Source: Ascidiimonas sp046199005 (GTDB lineage Bacteria; Bacteroidota; Bacteroidia; Flavobacteriales; Flavobacteriaceae). From it: DNA of 64,000 nt. This document shows, piece after piece, positions 26,831 to 35,578 of this stretch. Both the position numbers and the translations under genes were made by a program. The DNA lies in NCBI GenBank assembly GCA_046199005.1, contig CP176050.1:2170001-2234000 (forward strand). The letters run 5' to 3'. Every line of letters starts with the position of its first letter. The stretch's first letter is position 1. The notes below the pieces were generated by a model. The model was not told the DNA's origin. It saw only the letters and a program-made list of their open reading frames with translations, and made no database searches.

Positions 26831-29653
26831 TCAAAACCATTTTCTGGTGAATAGTCCTAAAAGTGTTCTTGGACTCAAGGTGACCACAAATCGTATTTTC
26901 TGATCATATCTTTCCTGGCCTACTTCCCATCCATTACTCGAATACAAGGGAAAGTACAGTTCAAAATAATCGGTTAAGAGATTTAAGCGAACACCAGAGT
27001 CATATACAAACCTTGCATTTCTTCTATTGTCTTTTATAAAGCCTACATCTCCATATAATTCGATCCATCTCCATAAGTTAAAACTGCCATTTGCAGTAAC
27101 CATCCAATTGTTTGAGAAAGGATTTTCCAATTGCGATTTAAACCCTCCTTCGGCAATGATGAGCTGCTGACTAAAAATCCCGGAATCTTCCGATCGGCCT
27201 AAGTAATTAAAATCAAATAAATAATCTGTAGGTCGATCAAGCGCAAAGCTAAAAAAGTCTGAGTTGGTATTGTTAAAAATAAATTTACCTGCGAACAATC
27301 TCAGGTTAAGTTGACGATTATTTTGATAAAGCTTTCGGTATTCTACATTCAGGGCGACTTTTGAAAAATTCTGAGCGATCTGAAAATCTCCAAACCAGGA
27401 TAGATAGTTAATAATTCCATTATTAGAATAGGTGTATCGTGCATTGAATACGCTGTAATCCGGATCGGTTTCGACGTCTGTAGAGCGATCCCTAAGTACA
27501 TTTACATAGCGTAGGGTAACAAATTCCCGTTCATTTGATCGAAAATCATTATTTCGAAAAACAAAAGAAACTGAAGGGGTAATTGTCATAAAACGTGAAT
27601 TCTCAGCGAAATGAAATGTAGAACCTCTTAATGCATAGTTTACTCTAAAAAGTTTTTTATTGTCAATATTGTGCCGATAAGCGACAATCCCGGAGCCTAC
27701 CAGCGTTTGTTCTCCACTGGACCATGAAGGTTGAATATCGTAAATGAAAGGTCTGTCAAGTAAGGTTTTATTGTGAAAACGCATCCCCAAAACCAGTTCG
27801 TCATAAAAGTTATAGGTAAAAACAGGCACAAAGAATATTTGATTGGCATAGGGATTCTCTGCATCTTTCAGCAAGGTAAATTTTAATTTTTTATTTCCTG
27901 AAAAAAATCCGTTTAATGATTTCCAGTTATCCCGTTGGTTAAATTCCGGAATTAATTTATCAAAATTCAATACCAAACGGTCTGCGCTGTCTCTGGGAAT
28001 TTTAAATGTTTTTTCATCAAAGACATCGGTGATCCAATATTTTGACACTACTGAATCATCCTTAATTCCATAAAGTGAGATAGGAACATTGGTGCCCTTT
28101 TTATTTTTGACCGTAACTAATAATGAATCATTTTCTACCTTGACTACCTTCTTAATCTTAAAGTCAATTTTATTCCTGCTGTGTACATACTGATCAAAAA
28201 ACCAATCTATATTTTTAGGGCTTCCTTCCCTCAAATAGCTTTCAAAAACACTGGCGTCAATATCTTTGAGTTTTTGTTCTTCGTAAAACTTTTTTATTCT
28301 GGGTTCTACATATTGTTCTTCCAGATAGTCATTTAAATACAGAAGTCCTAATCCTGCTTTATATTTATTGGCGATCTTTTCGTTGAATTTCACTAAGGAA
28401 TCTACTGGTGTATCTAAAGACTGATCTAAATTCTTACGTTGCATTAACATGAAAAGAAACGGATATTGATCGTTAAATTTCATTTTTGAAAGATAGAAAC
28501 TCTTTACAATGAAAAAATCAGACACTTTTCCCAATAATTTCATGTCTGGATAGTAGGTGTCTACATATTTAATCATCAAATAGGTTTGAATAGCGTCTAA
28601 TACCCACCGTTCTCCTCTTGGATCAACATAAATCGTGTTTTCGAGCCAATTATTAAGCGTCGTTTTGAGCATCTTCATTTCAAATTGAAATTCTTCCGGA
28701 AAAGGGCGTAGAAATGAGGGTAATTGGTTAAGACCGTATAAAGGATTTCTTTTGTATTCGGTCTCGCTTACCAAAAGGTTCTTATGAGGGAAGTTTCCCA
28801 GATGCTCCGCAATAAAATTAACTACTTTGTCAATGGAAACTGCTTTTTTTATATCATCCATGTTGCGAGCCTCCAGGTTAGTAATAAGCTTTACCTTATC
28901 GTTCTCATAATAAGAAAAGGATTTTTGCTTATCAAGGTGTAATCTTATATCTGTTCTATTCGTACCCTGAAGCAATACCTGTTTGAACCCTGTGAGCGTG
29001 TTCTTTTCTACCACATCGAGATCAGATGTTAAAAAGTAATTCTCAGGATAATTAAAGGTTATTTCGTAATCGGAATTATAGGTATAAAGATCATCCAGAT
29101 TCTTGTCGCTGTAAAGTTTCCAGCCTTCTTCTTGGAGCACAGCGGGAGAGAGGTACCAATATCGCAGTTTTACATCGCCATTAGCATCAATACCGTATTT
29201 GGTAAATTTACTACTTGGTAGGTGCACTGTATAAGATATCTTAATAGGATAATAAGCTCCTGGGGCAACAGGTTCTTCTAAGGGTACTCTTATCAAGTCT
29301 CCTTCTTTTAATCGCCGCCAGTCTAAAAACCTAAACTGTCTATCGGTCATTGATATGATCTTGGTAAATCCGCGATCTTCCTCTTTAGCTAAATGGAGAC
29401 TACGATCAAATTCTTCTGCAAAACGTTCTGCCAGCCCTGTATTTTTACTGGAATATGCATTATTCCAATCTGAAAGATATATGGTATAAAGCGTTTGTCC
29501 TGTTACATTTTGAAAGATTATTTCCTGCTGAATATTAATAGTCTTCTGATCTTCGTGAAAAGTAGCTGTTATTTTGTGCTTATTTTGTGCACAAAGCAAA
29601 CTTGACGCAAAGAGGAGGAAAAGAGGACAGTATTTATAAAAGAGGTATAACAA
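26831..29653 (-). CDS. degenerate M1-aminopeptidase-like protein with C-terminal outer-membrane barrel
   Basis: The 940-aa product has an apparent signal peptide (CPLFLLFASSLLCAQ). Residues about 25-560 follow the M1 peptidase layout: the N-terminal beta domain (HEDQKTINIQQEIIFQN, LYTIYLSDWNNAY), then the catalytic-domain equivalent, where RWVLDAIQTYLMIKYV lies at the position of the WLxEGFATYx helix. HExxH is absent and the GAMEN loop is not recognisable. From about residue 590 onward there are alternating strands typical of an outer-membrane barrel, ending in an aromatic C-terminus (LFTRKWF). The start is TTG 29653. It is probably a surface-anchored, non-catalytic or altered member; the role is unknown. 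Confidence 0.75.
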   Translation of the reverse strand: MLYLFYKYCPLFLLFASSLLCAQNKHKITATFHEDQKTINIQQEIIFQNVTGQTLYTIYLSDWNNAYSSKNTGLAERFAEEFDRSLHLAKEEDRGFTKIISMTDRQFRFLDWRRLKEGDLIRVPLEEPVAPGAYYPIKISYTVHLPSSKFTKYGIDANGDVKLRYWYLSPAVLQEEGWKLYSDKNLDDLYTYNSDYEITFNYPENYFLTSDLDVVEKNTLTGFKQVLLQGTNRTDIRLHLDKQKSFSYYENDKVKLITNLEARNMDDIKKAVSIDKVVNFIAEHLGNFPHKNLLVSETEYKRNPLYGLNQLPSFLRPFPEEFQFEMKMLKTTLNNWLENTIYVDPRGERWVLDAIQTYLMIKYVDTYYPDMKLLGKVSDFFIVKSFYLSKMKFNDQYPFLFMLMQRKNLDQSLDTPVDSLVKFNEKIANKYKAGLGLLYLNDYLEEQYVEPRIKKFYEEQKLKDIDASVFESYLREGSPKNIDWFFDQYVHSRNKIDFKIKKVVKVENDSLLVTVKNKKGTNVPISLYGIKDDSVVSKYWITDVFDEKTFKIPRDSADRLVLNFDKLIPEFNQRDNWKSLNGFFSGNKKLKFTLLKDAENPYANQIFFVPVFTYNFYDELVLGMRFHNKTLLDRPFIYDIQPSWSSGEQTLVGSGIVAYRHNIDNKKLFRVNYALRGSTFHFAENSRFMTITPSVSFVFRNNDFRSNEREFVTLRYVNVLRDRSTDVETDPDYSVFNARYTYSNNGIINYLSWFGDFQIAQNFSKVALNVEYRKLYQNNRQLNLRLFAGKFIFNNTNSDFFSFALDRPTDYLFDFNYLGRSEDSGIFSQQLIIAEGGFKSQLENPFSNNWMVTANGSFNLWRWIELYGDVGFIKDNRRNARFVYDSGVRLNLLTDYFELYFPLYSSNGWEVGQERYDQKIRFVVTLSPRTLLGLFTRKWF

Positions 29654-29750
29654 TTTGATTTTTAACTGATAAGATTCGTCATCGGTTCAACAAAAAAACT
29701 CATAGAAAAATTATTTCTTCTATTCTTTTTCGTGCCAGGACTGTTCGGCA

Positions 29751-30440
29751 TTAGAAATTGGGACTGAGGTTATATTTGCCATAAAAGCTGTCTAGTACTT
29801 CGATCACTTCTTCTTCGGTATCTACGATTTTGATAAGATCTAAATCTCCAGCACTAATATTGCTGTAACGATCAAGTAATACAGCCCGAACCCAATCTAT
29901 AAGTCCGCCCCAAAAGTCGCTCCCCACCAAAATAATGGGAAACTTGCCAATTTTCTTGGTTTGAATGAGGGTCATTGCTTCAAACAATTCGTCCAATGTT
30001 CCAAATCCGCCAGGCATGACAACAAAACCTTGTGAATATTTCACAAACATGACTTTTCTTACAAAAAAGTAATCAAAGTTAAGGTTTTTGTCACTATCAA
30101 TATAAGGATTATCATGCTGCTCGAACGGAAGATCAATATTAAGCCCCACAGATGTTCCTCCACCGAGGTGGGCTCCCTTATTTCCAGCCTCCATTATACC
30201 GGGGCCTCCCCCGGTGATCACACCATATCCTGCTTCTACAATTTTTCGGGCAACACTTTCTGCCAATTGATAATACTTATGTCCGGGCTTTGTTCTGGCG
30301 GAACCAAAAATAGATACACAAGGACCAATACGACTCATTTTTTCGAATCCGCTTACAAATTCTCCCATGATCTTAAAGATGGCCCACGAATCATTTGTCT
30401 TAATTTCATTCCATCCTTTCGAATGCTGCTCTTTTCTCAT
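29751..30440 (-). CDS. LOG family (TIGR00730) nucleotide phosphoribohydrolase-like protein
   Basis: The 229-aa product has the Rossmann-like LOG signature: CVSIFGSART, GGGPGIMEAGNKGAHLGGG, and PGGFGTLDELFEAMTLIQ with the PGGxGTxxE catalytic motif. Enzymes of this family release the base from nucleoside 5'-monophosphates (cytokinin activation in plants and associated bacteria); the bacterial house-keeping substrate is uncertain. It is preceded by uvrA on the same strand at a 32-base gap. Confidence 0.9.
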   Translation of the reverse strand: MRKEQHSKGWNEIKTNDSWAIFKIMGEFVSGFEKMSRIGPCVSIFGSARTKPGHKYYQLAESVARKIVEAGYGVITGGGPGIMEAGNKGAHLGGGTSVGLNIDLPFEQHDNPYIDSDKNLNFDYFFVRKVMFVKYSQGFVVMPGGFGTLDELFEAMTLIQTKKIGKFPIILVGSDFWGGLIDWVRAVLLDRYSNISAGDLDLIKIVDTEEEVIEVLDSFYGKYNLSPNF

Positions 30441-30472
30441 ATTTAAATCGTTAATTGTATTTTAAAAGTGCC

Positions 30473-33307
30473 CTAAGGTAATTCTTTTTTAAGAAATTTT
30501 GCGGTATAGCTTTTTGGATGTTTAGCTACTTTTTCAGGAGATCCAAAGGCCACGATCTCACCGCCTCCTTTGCCTCCTTCATACCCAATATCAATAATGT
30601 GATCTACGGTCTTGATGACATCGAGATTATGTTCAATAATCAATACTGTATTTCCTTTATCTACTAATTTATTCAATACATTCATCAATACCCTGATGTC
30701 TTCAAAATGGAGTCCTGTAGTGGGTTCATCAAGAATATAAAAGGTATTTCCTGTATCTTTTTTTGAAAGTTCTGTGGCAAGTTTAATACGCTGTGCCTCA
30801 CCCCCAGATAAGGTAGTAGATTGTTGTCCCAGTGTAATATATCCCAATCCTACATCTTTGATCGTTTTTAGCTTTCGATAGATCTTAGGGATATTTTCGA
30901 AAAACTCAACCGCTTCATTTATCGTCATGTTTAACACGTCTGAAATAGATTTGCCTTTGTATCGGATTTCAAGTGTTTCACGATTAAACCTTTTTCCCTG
31001 ACAGGTTTCGCATTCTACATAAACATCCGGCAGAAAATTCATTTCAATCACCCTTAGTCCGGCACCTTCGCAGGTTTCACATCTGCCGCCTTTCACATTA
31101 AAGCTAAAGCGTCCCGGTTTGTAACCACGTATCATCGCCTCCGGGGTTTTTGTGAAAAGAGCACGTATCTCACTAAATACACCTGTATAGGTTGCAGGGT
31201 TTGACCGCGGAGTTCTTCCTATTGGAGATTGATTAATATCAATTACTTTATCAATGTGTTTTAGCCCCTTAATGCTTTTATAAGGCATGGGTTTTTTAAC
31301 GGCATTGAAAAAATGCGCATTCAGAATGGGGTAAAGTGTTTCATTGATCAATGTAGATTTACCGCTTCCGGAAACACCAGTCACTCCGATCATTTTTCCA
31401 AGAGGAAACTTAACCGATACATTTTTAAGATTATTTCCAGTACATCCTTTGAGTTCAAGTACTTGACCATTACCTTTTCTTCGTTCATCCGGAACTTTTA
31501 TTTCCTTATTTCCATTTAAGTAATCGGCTGTCAGCGTATGATGCTTTTTAAGCTCCTGCGGACTCCCTTGCGAAATAATTTCACCTCCGTGTTTTCCAGC
31601 CTCAGGACCTATGTCTATCACGTGATCTGCATTTTCGATCATGTCTTTGTCATGTTCAACCACAATTACAGAATTGCCGATGTCTCGAAGTGAGGTTAAC
31701 GATTTGATAAGTCGTTCATTATCTCTTTGATGCAATCCAATACTTGGCTCGTCTAATATGTAAAGCACACCTACCAATTGCGACCCGATTTGAGTAGCAA
31801 GTCTGATTCGTTGCGCCTCCCCACCGGATAAAGATTTAGAACTACGATTCAGAGACAAATAGTCCAGGCCTACATCTAATAAAAACCGAATACGGGTATT
31901 GATCTCCTTCACTACTTCTTCTGCAATCTTAAGTTGGGTAGAAGAAAGAGCTTCCGGCAGGTTAGAAAACCAATTTCCAAGATCGGATATATCCATCATT
32001 GCCAGTTCTGCAATACTCTTATTATTTACCTTAAAGTTGAGTGACTCCTTTTTTAGCCGGGAGCCTTCACAAACAGGACATTCATTCTTATCCATGAAGC
32101 CTTTCGCCCATCGCTTAATGCTGCTGGAACTACTTTCGTTAAACTGATTGCTGATAAAGCTGATGATTCCTTCAAATTCAATTTTATAATCCTTGGTAAC
32201 TCCCAAGGTCTTAGAAGCTACAGAAAAACGTTCATTTCCGCCGTGAAGAATAATTTCCATCGCCTCTTTTGGAATGGTATTTATTGCATCTGAAAGTTTG
32301 AAATTAAAACGCTCTCCAATGGTTTCTAACTGTTTGAAAATCCATGATTTTTTGTAATCACCAAGGGGTTCCAGGCCACCGGCCTGTATACTTTTTTTGG
32401 CATCAGGAATTACCTTTTCGAGATTAACCTCATATACCGTGCCCAGTCCATTGCAATTTGAGCACATTCCTTTCGGCGAATTAAAGGAAAACGTATTAGG
32501 TTCCGGTTTCGGATAGGATATTCCAGAGGACGGACACATGAGGTTTCTACTAAAGTAACGCACCGCTCCTGAATCGTTATCAATGATCATCAACACATCA
32601 TCACCATGATACATCGCCGTATTAATGGTTTCCGTGAGACGTTTATGGATATCTTCAGATTCAACATTCACCTGAAGCCTGTCTATTACAATCTCTATGT
32701 CATGAGTCTTATAGCGATCGGCGCGCATTCCCTTTACGATATCTTTAATTTCACCGTCAAGTCGCACTTTTACAAATCCCTGTTTCGAAATTTGTTCAAA
32801 AAGTTCGCGGTAATGCCCCTTTCTGGAGCGAATCACAGGTGAAAGAACATTGATGCGCTTTCCATTGAAGTCTTCAAGGATCAGGTCTTTGATCTGCTCA
32901 TCACTGTAGCTGATCATTTTTTCCCCGGTGTTGTAACTATAGGCATCTGCAGCCCTCGCGAACAGCAGGCGCAGAAAATCGTAGATCTCTGTGATCGTAC
33001 CCACTGTAGACCTGGGTGACTTTGAGGTTGTTTTTTGTTCTATGGCTATTACCGGAGACAAACCATCAATCTTATCAACATCGGGACGTTCGAGACCCCC
33101 TAAAAATTGTCTGGCATAGGCAGAAAAAGTTTCAATATATCTGCGCTGTCCTTCGGCATAGATCGTATCGAAAGCCAAAGAAGATTTACCACTACCAGAA
33201 AGACCCGTGATCACCACTAATTGCTCTCTGGGAATGGTGACATCGATGTTTTTGAGATTGTGTACCCTGGCACCTTTTACTTCAATAAATTCTTCGTAGT
33301 TAGTCAT
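30473..33307 (-). CDS. uvrA: excinuclease ABC subunit A
   Basis: The 944-aa product is a complete UvrA with two ABC ATPase modules: Walker A GLSGSGKS near residue 35 and GVSGSGKS in the second half, signature SLSGGEAQRIRLA and TTLSGGEAQRIKLA, and Walker B LYILDEPSIGLHQRD and FYILDEPTTGLH. Zinc-finger pairs are visible (CSNCNGLGTVYE, CETCEGAGLRVIE with a later CETCQGKRF). It recognises DNA damage and loads UvrB. ATG 33307 (MTNYEEFIEV) is preferred to a start 18 bases upstream because a -7 box lies just above it. Confidence 0.97.
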   Translation of the reverse strand: MTNYEEFIEVKGARVHNLKNIDVTIPREQLVVITGLSGSGKSSLAFDTIYAEGQRRYIETFSAYARQFLGGLERPDVDKIDGLSPVIAIEQKTTSKSPRSTVGTITEIYDFLRLLFARAADAYSYNTGEKMISYSDEQIKDLILEDFNGKRINVLSPVIRSRKGHYRELFEQISKQGFVKVRLDGEIKDIVKGMRADRYKTHDIEIVIDRLQVNVESEDIHKRLTETINTAMYHGDDVLMIIDNDSGAVRYFSRNLMCPSSGISYPKPEPNTFSFNSPKGMCSNCNGLGTVYEVNLEKVIPDAKKSIQAGGLEPLGDYKKSWIFKQLETIGERFNFKLSDAINTIPKEAMEIILHGGNERFSVASKTLGVTKDYKIEFEGIISFISNQFNESSSSSIKRWAKGFMDKNECPVCEGSRLKKESLNFKVNNKSIAELAMMDISDLGNWFSNLPEALSSTQLKIAEEVVKEINTRIRFLLDVGLDYLSLNRSSKSLSGGEAQRIRLATQIGSQLVGVLYILDEPSIGLHQRDNERLIKSLTSLRDIGNSVIVVEHDKDMIENADHVIDIGPEAGKHGGEIISQGSPQELKKHHTLTADYLNGNKEIKVPDERRKGNGQVLELKGCTGNNLKNVSVKFPLGKMIGVTGVSGSGKSTLINETLYPILNAHFFNAVKKPMPYKSIKGLKHIDKVIDINQSPIGRTPRSNPATYTGVFSEIRALFTKTPEAMIRGYKPGRFSFNVKGGRCETCEGAGLRVIEMNFLPDVYVECETCQGKRFNRETLEIRYKGKSISDVLNMTINEAVEFFENIPKIYRKLKTIKDVGLGYITLGQQSTTLSGGEAQRIKLATELSKKDTGNTFYILDEPTTGLHFEDIRVLMNVLNKLVDKGNTVLIIEHNLDVIKTVDHIIDIGYEGGKGGGEIVAFGSPEKVAKHPKSYTAKFLKKELP

Positions 33308-33322
33308 AGCAATGCAAAGTTG

Positions 33323-33330
33323 CAAAAGTA
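33323..33330 (-). promoter_or_regulatory. -7 promoter box of uvrA
   Basis: TACTTTTG on the reverse strand, a perfect TAnnTTTG, about 15 bases above the uvrA ATG. No well-spaced TTG is seen at -33. Confidence 0.4.
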
Positions 33331-33375
33331 CAATTTTGACAACGATAAAGAAAGAAGCTGCTACTTAGAATTTTG

Positions 33376-34077
33376 TTAATTGTAAGCCTTAATATTTTTA
33401 ATTTTCATGTTGAGAAATAAGATCTTATGTTCTGAAGCTAAAATGGCGCCAGTATCGGTAGTTTTCCATTCTTCCCAGGTTGCTTTCAATCCGCCAATAG
33501 GAATAATACTTACCCACATTTTATAACTTTGCGGGCGCCCTTGATCATCTACGGTCCATAGATACGAATCACCAGGTGTGCTTCCGCCCTGGCTGTAAGT
33601 AACCAATAATCCTTCCGCTCCATTTTCAAGAGAGACCAGTTTACGACTTACCCCTTTTTCAAAGAGTTTGTAAGGCGCAATTAACCAGAAAGAATCATTG
33701 TTGAAATAATTCGAAGCCGTATTAATCAGATCGGATTTTTTCTCAGCCGAAATAGTTTCTGATGGACTTAAAATCGTACTTTGTTTCTGCTGCACAAGAT
33801 CGAGAAGTACTTCGTTTTCATCCCATTTTACATTTACTTTTCCTCTGTTCCTATACCATTCGTAGTGATGCCCTCCCGGGAAAGACCATGTTAAGGTATT
33901 TGTGGCTTCAAACGCCTGGTAATTAAGATTGTTGTAGATTTTCATAGCCAGGGCATCTGCTTCTTTCCCTTCCTTGCCATCTGGCAGATCTTCATCCATA
34001 ACAAAAATTGCTGCTACCGTTAATACGACAAGAGTTAAGACTGCAATCAATATCCATTTTAAAACTTTTTTAAGCAT
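33376..34077 (-). CDS. membrane-anchored protein of unknown function
   Basis: The 233-aa product has an N-terminal transmembrane anchor (about residues 7-28, LKWILIAVLTLVVLTVAAIFV), then a beta-rich soluble domain rich in Trp (WSFPGGHHYEWYRNRGKVNVKW, YLWTVDDQGRPQSYKMWVS). I recognise no family. The domain probably faces the periplasm. It lies downstream of nothing obvious, between uvrA and a divergent gene at 34137, so its context is not informative. Confidence 0.7.
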   Translation of the reverse strand: MLKKVLKWILIAVLTLVVLTVAAIFVMDEDLPDGKEGKEADALAMKIYNNLNYQAFEATNTLTWSFPGGHHYEWYRNRGKVNVKWDENEVLLDLVQQKQSTILSPSETISAEKKSDLINTASNYFNNDSFWLIAPYKLFEKGVSRKLVSLENGAEGLLVTYSQGGSTPGDSYLWTVDDQGRPQSYKMWVSIIPIGGLKATWEEWKTTDTGAILASEHKILFLNMKIKNIKAYN

Positions 34078-34136
34078 GCGCAGATAATTTTTTACGAATT
34101 ATAGTATTTTTAAACACCAAATTTACTGTATTAAGA

Positions 34137-34667
34137 ATGAAATTACTAGGTATAGGATCAAGGATAGATCATCCCGAGTATGGGAAAGGAGTTGTAACGA
34201 ATGTTACTTCAATACATTATTGGGTTACTTTTTTAGACCATGGTCTGGAGACCATTGCCATTGATGACTCATTCGAGGTCATTGAAGCCCTGGAAGACGA
34301 TGTAGATACCGTTAGCTTTTATGAGATAGAAAAAAGTCTACGGTCTATATTAAAAAAATGGAGTGACGTAAGTGAAGTAGTGCCTTTGGCTGATAAATTC
34401 AAAGGCGGTAAGCTTATTCTTGAACCTGAAAATCCCGAACTCAAGAATCATGAAATTCCTATCGAAACCTTTTTTAATAAGATCATTATGGTACGCGATC
34501 GGCTACGGGTCATGGAACAAAAAATTAACTCCAGTAACCTGGAAAATTCAGATAAAATAGACCTGCAGCAGTATATCAGCCGAATCTATGGAAGTTTAAC
34601 CACTTTCAATGTTTTGTTCAAAAATAAATCTGAAACCTTTGTCGGTACTGGAAAGCGAAAAGATTAG
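34137..34667 (+). CDS. unknown protein with UvrD C-terminal-like tudor segment
   Basis: The 176-aa product starts with IGSRIDHPEYGKGVVTNVTS, which follows the same pattern as the UvrD C-terminal barrel in this window (GSKISHSRFGNGVVLK). The rest (about 60-176) is predicted helical, with a coiled-coil-like stretch (VRDRLRVMEQKINSSNLENSDKIDLQQYI). There is no signal peptide, so it is probably cytosolic. Such tudor-like domains bind RNA polymerase in UvrD/PcrA, but function here is not inferable. Its end overlaps the convergent ATP-grasp gene by four bases. Confidence 0.7.
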   Translation: MKLLGIGSRIDHPEYGKGVVTNVTSIHYWVTFLDHGLETIAIDDSFEVIEALEDDVDTVSFYEIEKSLRSILKKWSDVSEVVPLADKFKGGKLILEPENPELKNHEIPIETFFNKIIMVRDRLRVMEQKINSSNLENSDKIDLQQYISRIYGSLTTFNVLFKNKSETFVGTGKRKD

Positions 34668-35560
34668 AGAGTTCGAGCAATGGCTTTAGCCAGTTGGACT
34701 GCTGCCTTCGGGTAAAACCGAAACCACAGTTCGGGTTCAATAAGTTCGAGTTCAGACACGGCAAGTTTATCATCATTATCAGTAAACATATCCACCCGAG
34801 CATACAGTGGAGATTCAATACAATTTTTCACGGCATTTTCGGCAAAGGCGATCTCTTCTCTAGTAGGAGTATAATCATGTACACTTCCTCCAAAATCATC
34901 CTGAACTCTAAAGTCACCCGGTTTTGCTTTTTTAAGTATAGCATGCGTGTATCGTCCATCGATGATCATCAGAGAAAGTTCTCCTTCTTCAACGATGTTA
35001 TGTTGAAAAGGCTGCAACATCAGTGCTTCTTGCTTTAAGAGTTCTTTGAAAATCGTTTCGTATTGTGCCACATTCTTTTCAGAAATTTTGTAGGTGTGCC
35101 TTGCTGCTCCCGAAACACATGGCTTTAAAACAGCATTATACCATTCGGTATTTTTTAATAAATCACTCAATTTAATATTTTCATCTTTCTCGATAAAGCG
35201 AGTAGGGGTAATATGTACCTTTTTATCTGAAAGATCAAGCAGGTAATGTTTGTCTAAGTTCCATTTAATCAGTTTTTCTGAATTGAATAGCCGTGTTTGA
35301 CTGCTTATTTTATTAAGCCATTTTGAGAATTCAGTGAATCGGTCGAAATAATCCCAGGTTGTTCTAAAGAGTACAGATCTCGTAGAAGACCATTCAAAGT
35401 TGGGGTCATCCCAGGCTTTGCGCTCTACACGAAGTCCTTGTTCCCTTAAAGCATCTACCACTAATCCATCCTCCGTCAATACATTTTCAGTATAGGCATC
35501 TACTATCTTAGGTGCTATCCAACGCGAATCGGTCAAGACAACAAGATCTGTTTGCTTCAT
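34664..35560 (-). CDS. ATP-grasp family protein
   Basis: The 298-aa product resembles small ATP-grasp ligases related to DcsG/RimK: LFRTTWDYFDRFTEF, AVLKPCVSGAARHTYKI (nucleotide-binding Lys and loop), LMLQPFQHNIVEEGELSLMIIDG, and the metal-binding ELELIEPELWFR. Such enzymes join a carboxylate to an amine using ATP; the substrate here is not predictable. It lies 18 bases after ggt in the same direction, in a possible three-gene run with the ACP phosphodiesterase. Confidence 0.83.
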   Translation of the reverse strand: MKQTDLVVLTDSRWIAPKIVDAYTENVLTEDGLVVDALREQGLRVERKAWDDPNFEWSSTRSVLFRTTWDYFDRFTEFSKWLNKISSQTRLFNSEKLIKWNLDKHYLLDLSDKKVHITPTRFIEKDENIKLSDLLKNTEWYNAVLKPCVSGAARHTYKISEKNVAQYETIFKELLKQEALMLQPFQHNIVEEGELSLMIIDGRYTHAILKKAKPGDFRVQDDFGGSVHDYTPTREEIAFAENAVKNCIESPLYARVDMFTDNDDKLAVSELELIEPELWFRFYPKAAVQLAKAIARTL

Positions 35561-35578
35561 AAAACAGTAAACTTTAAT

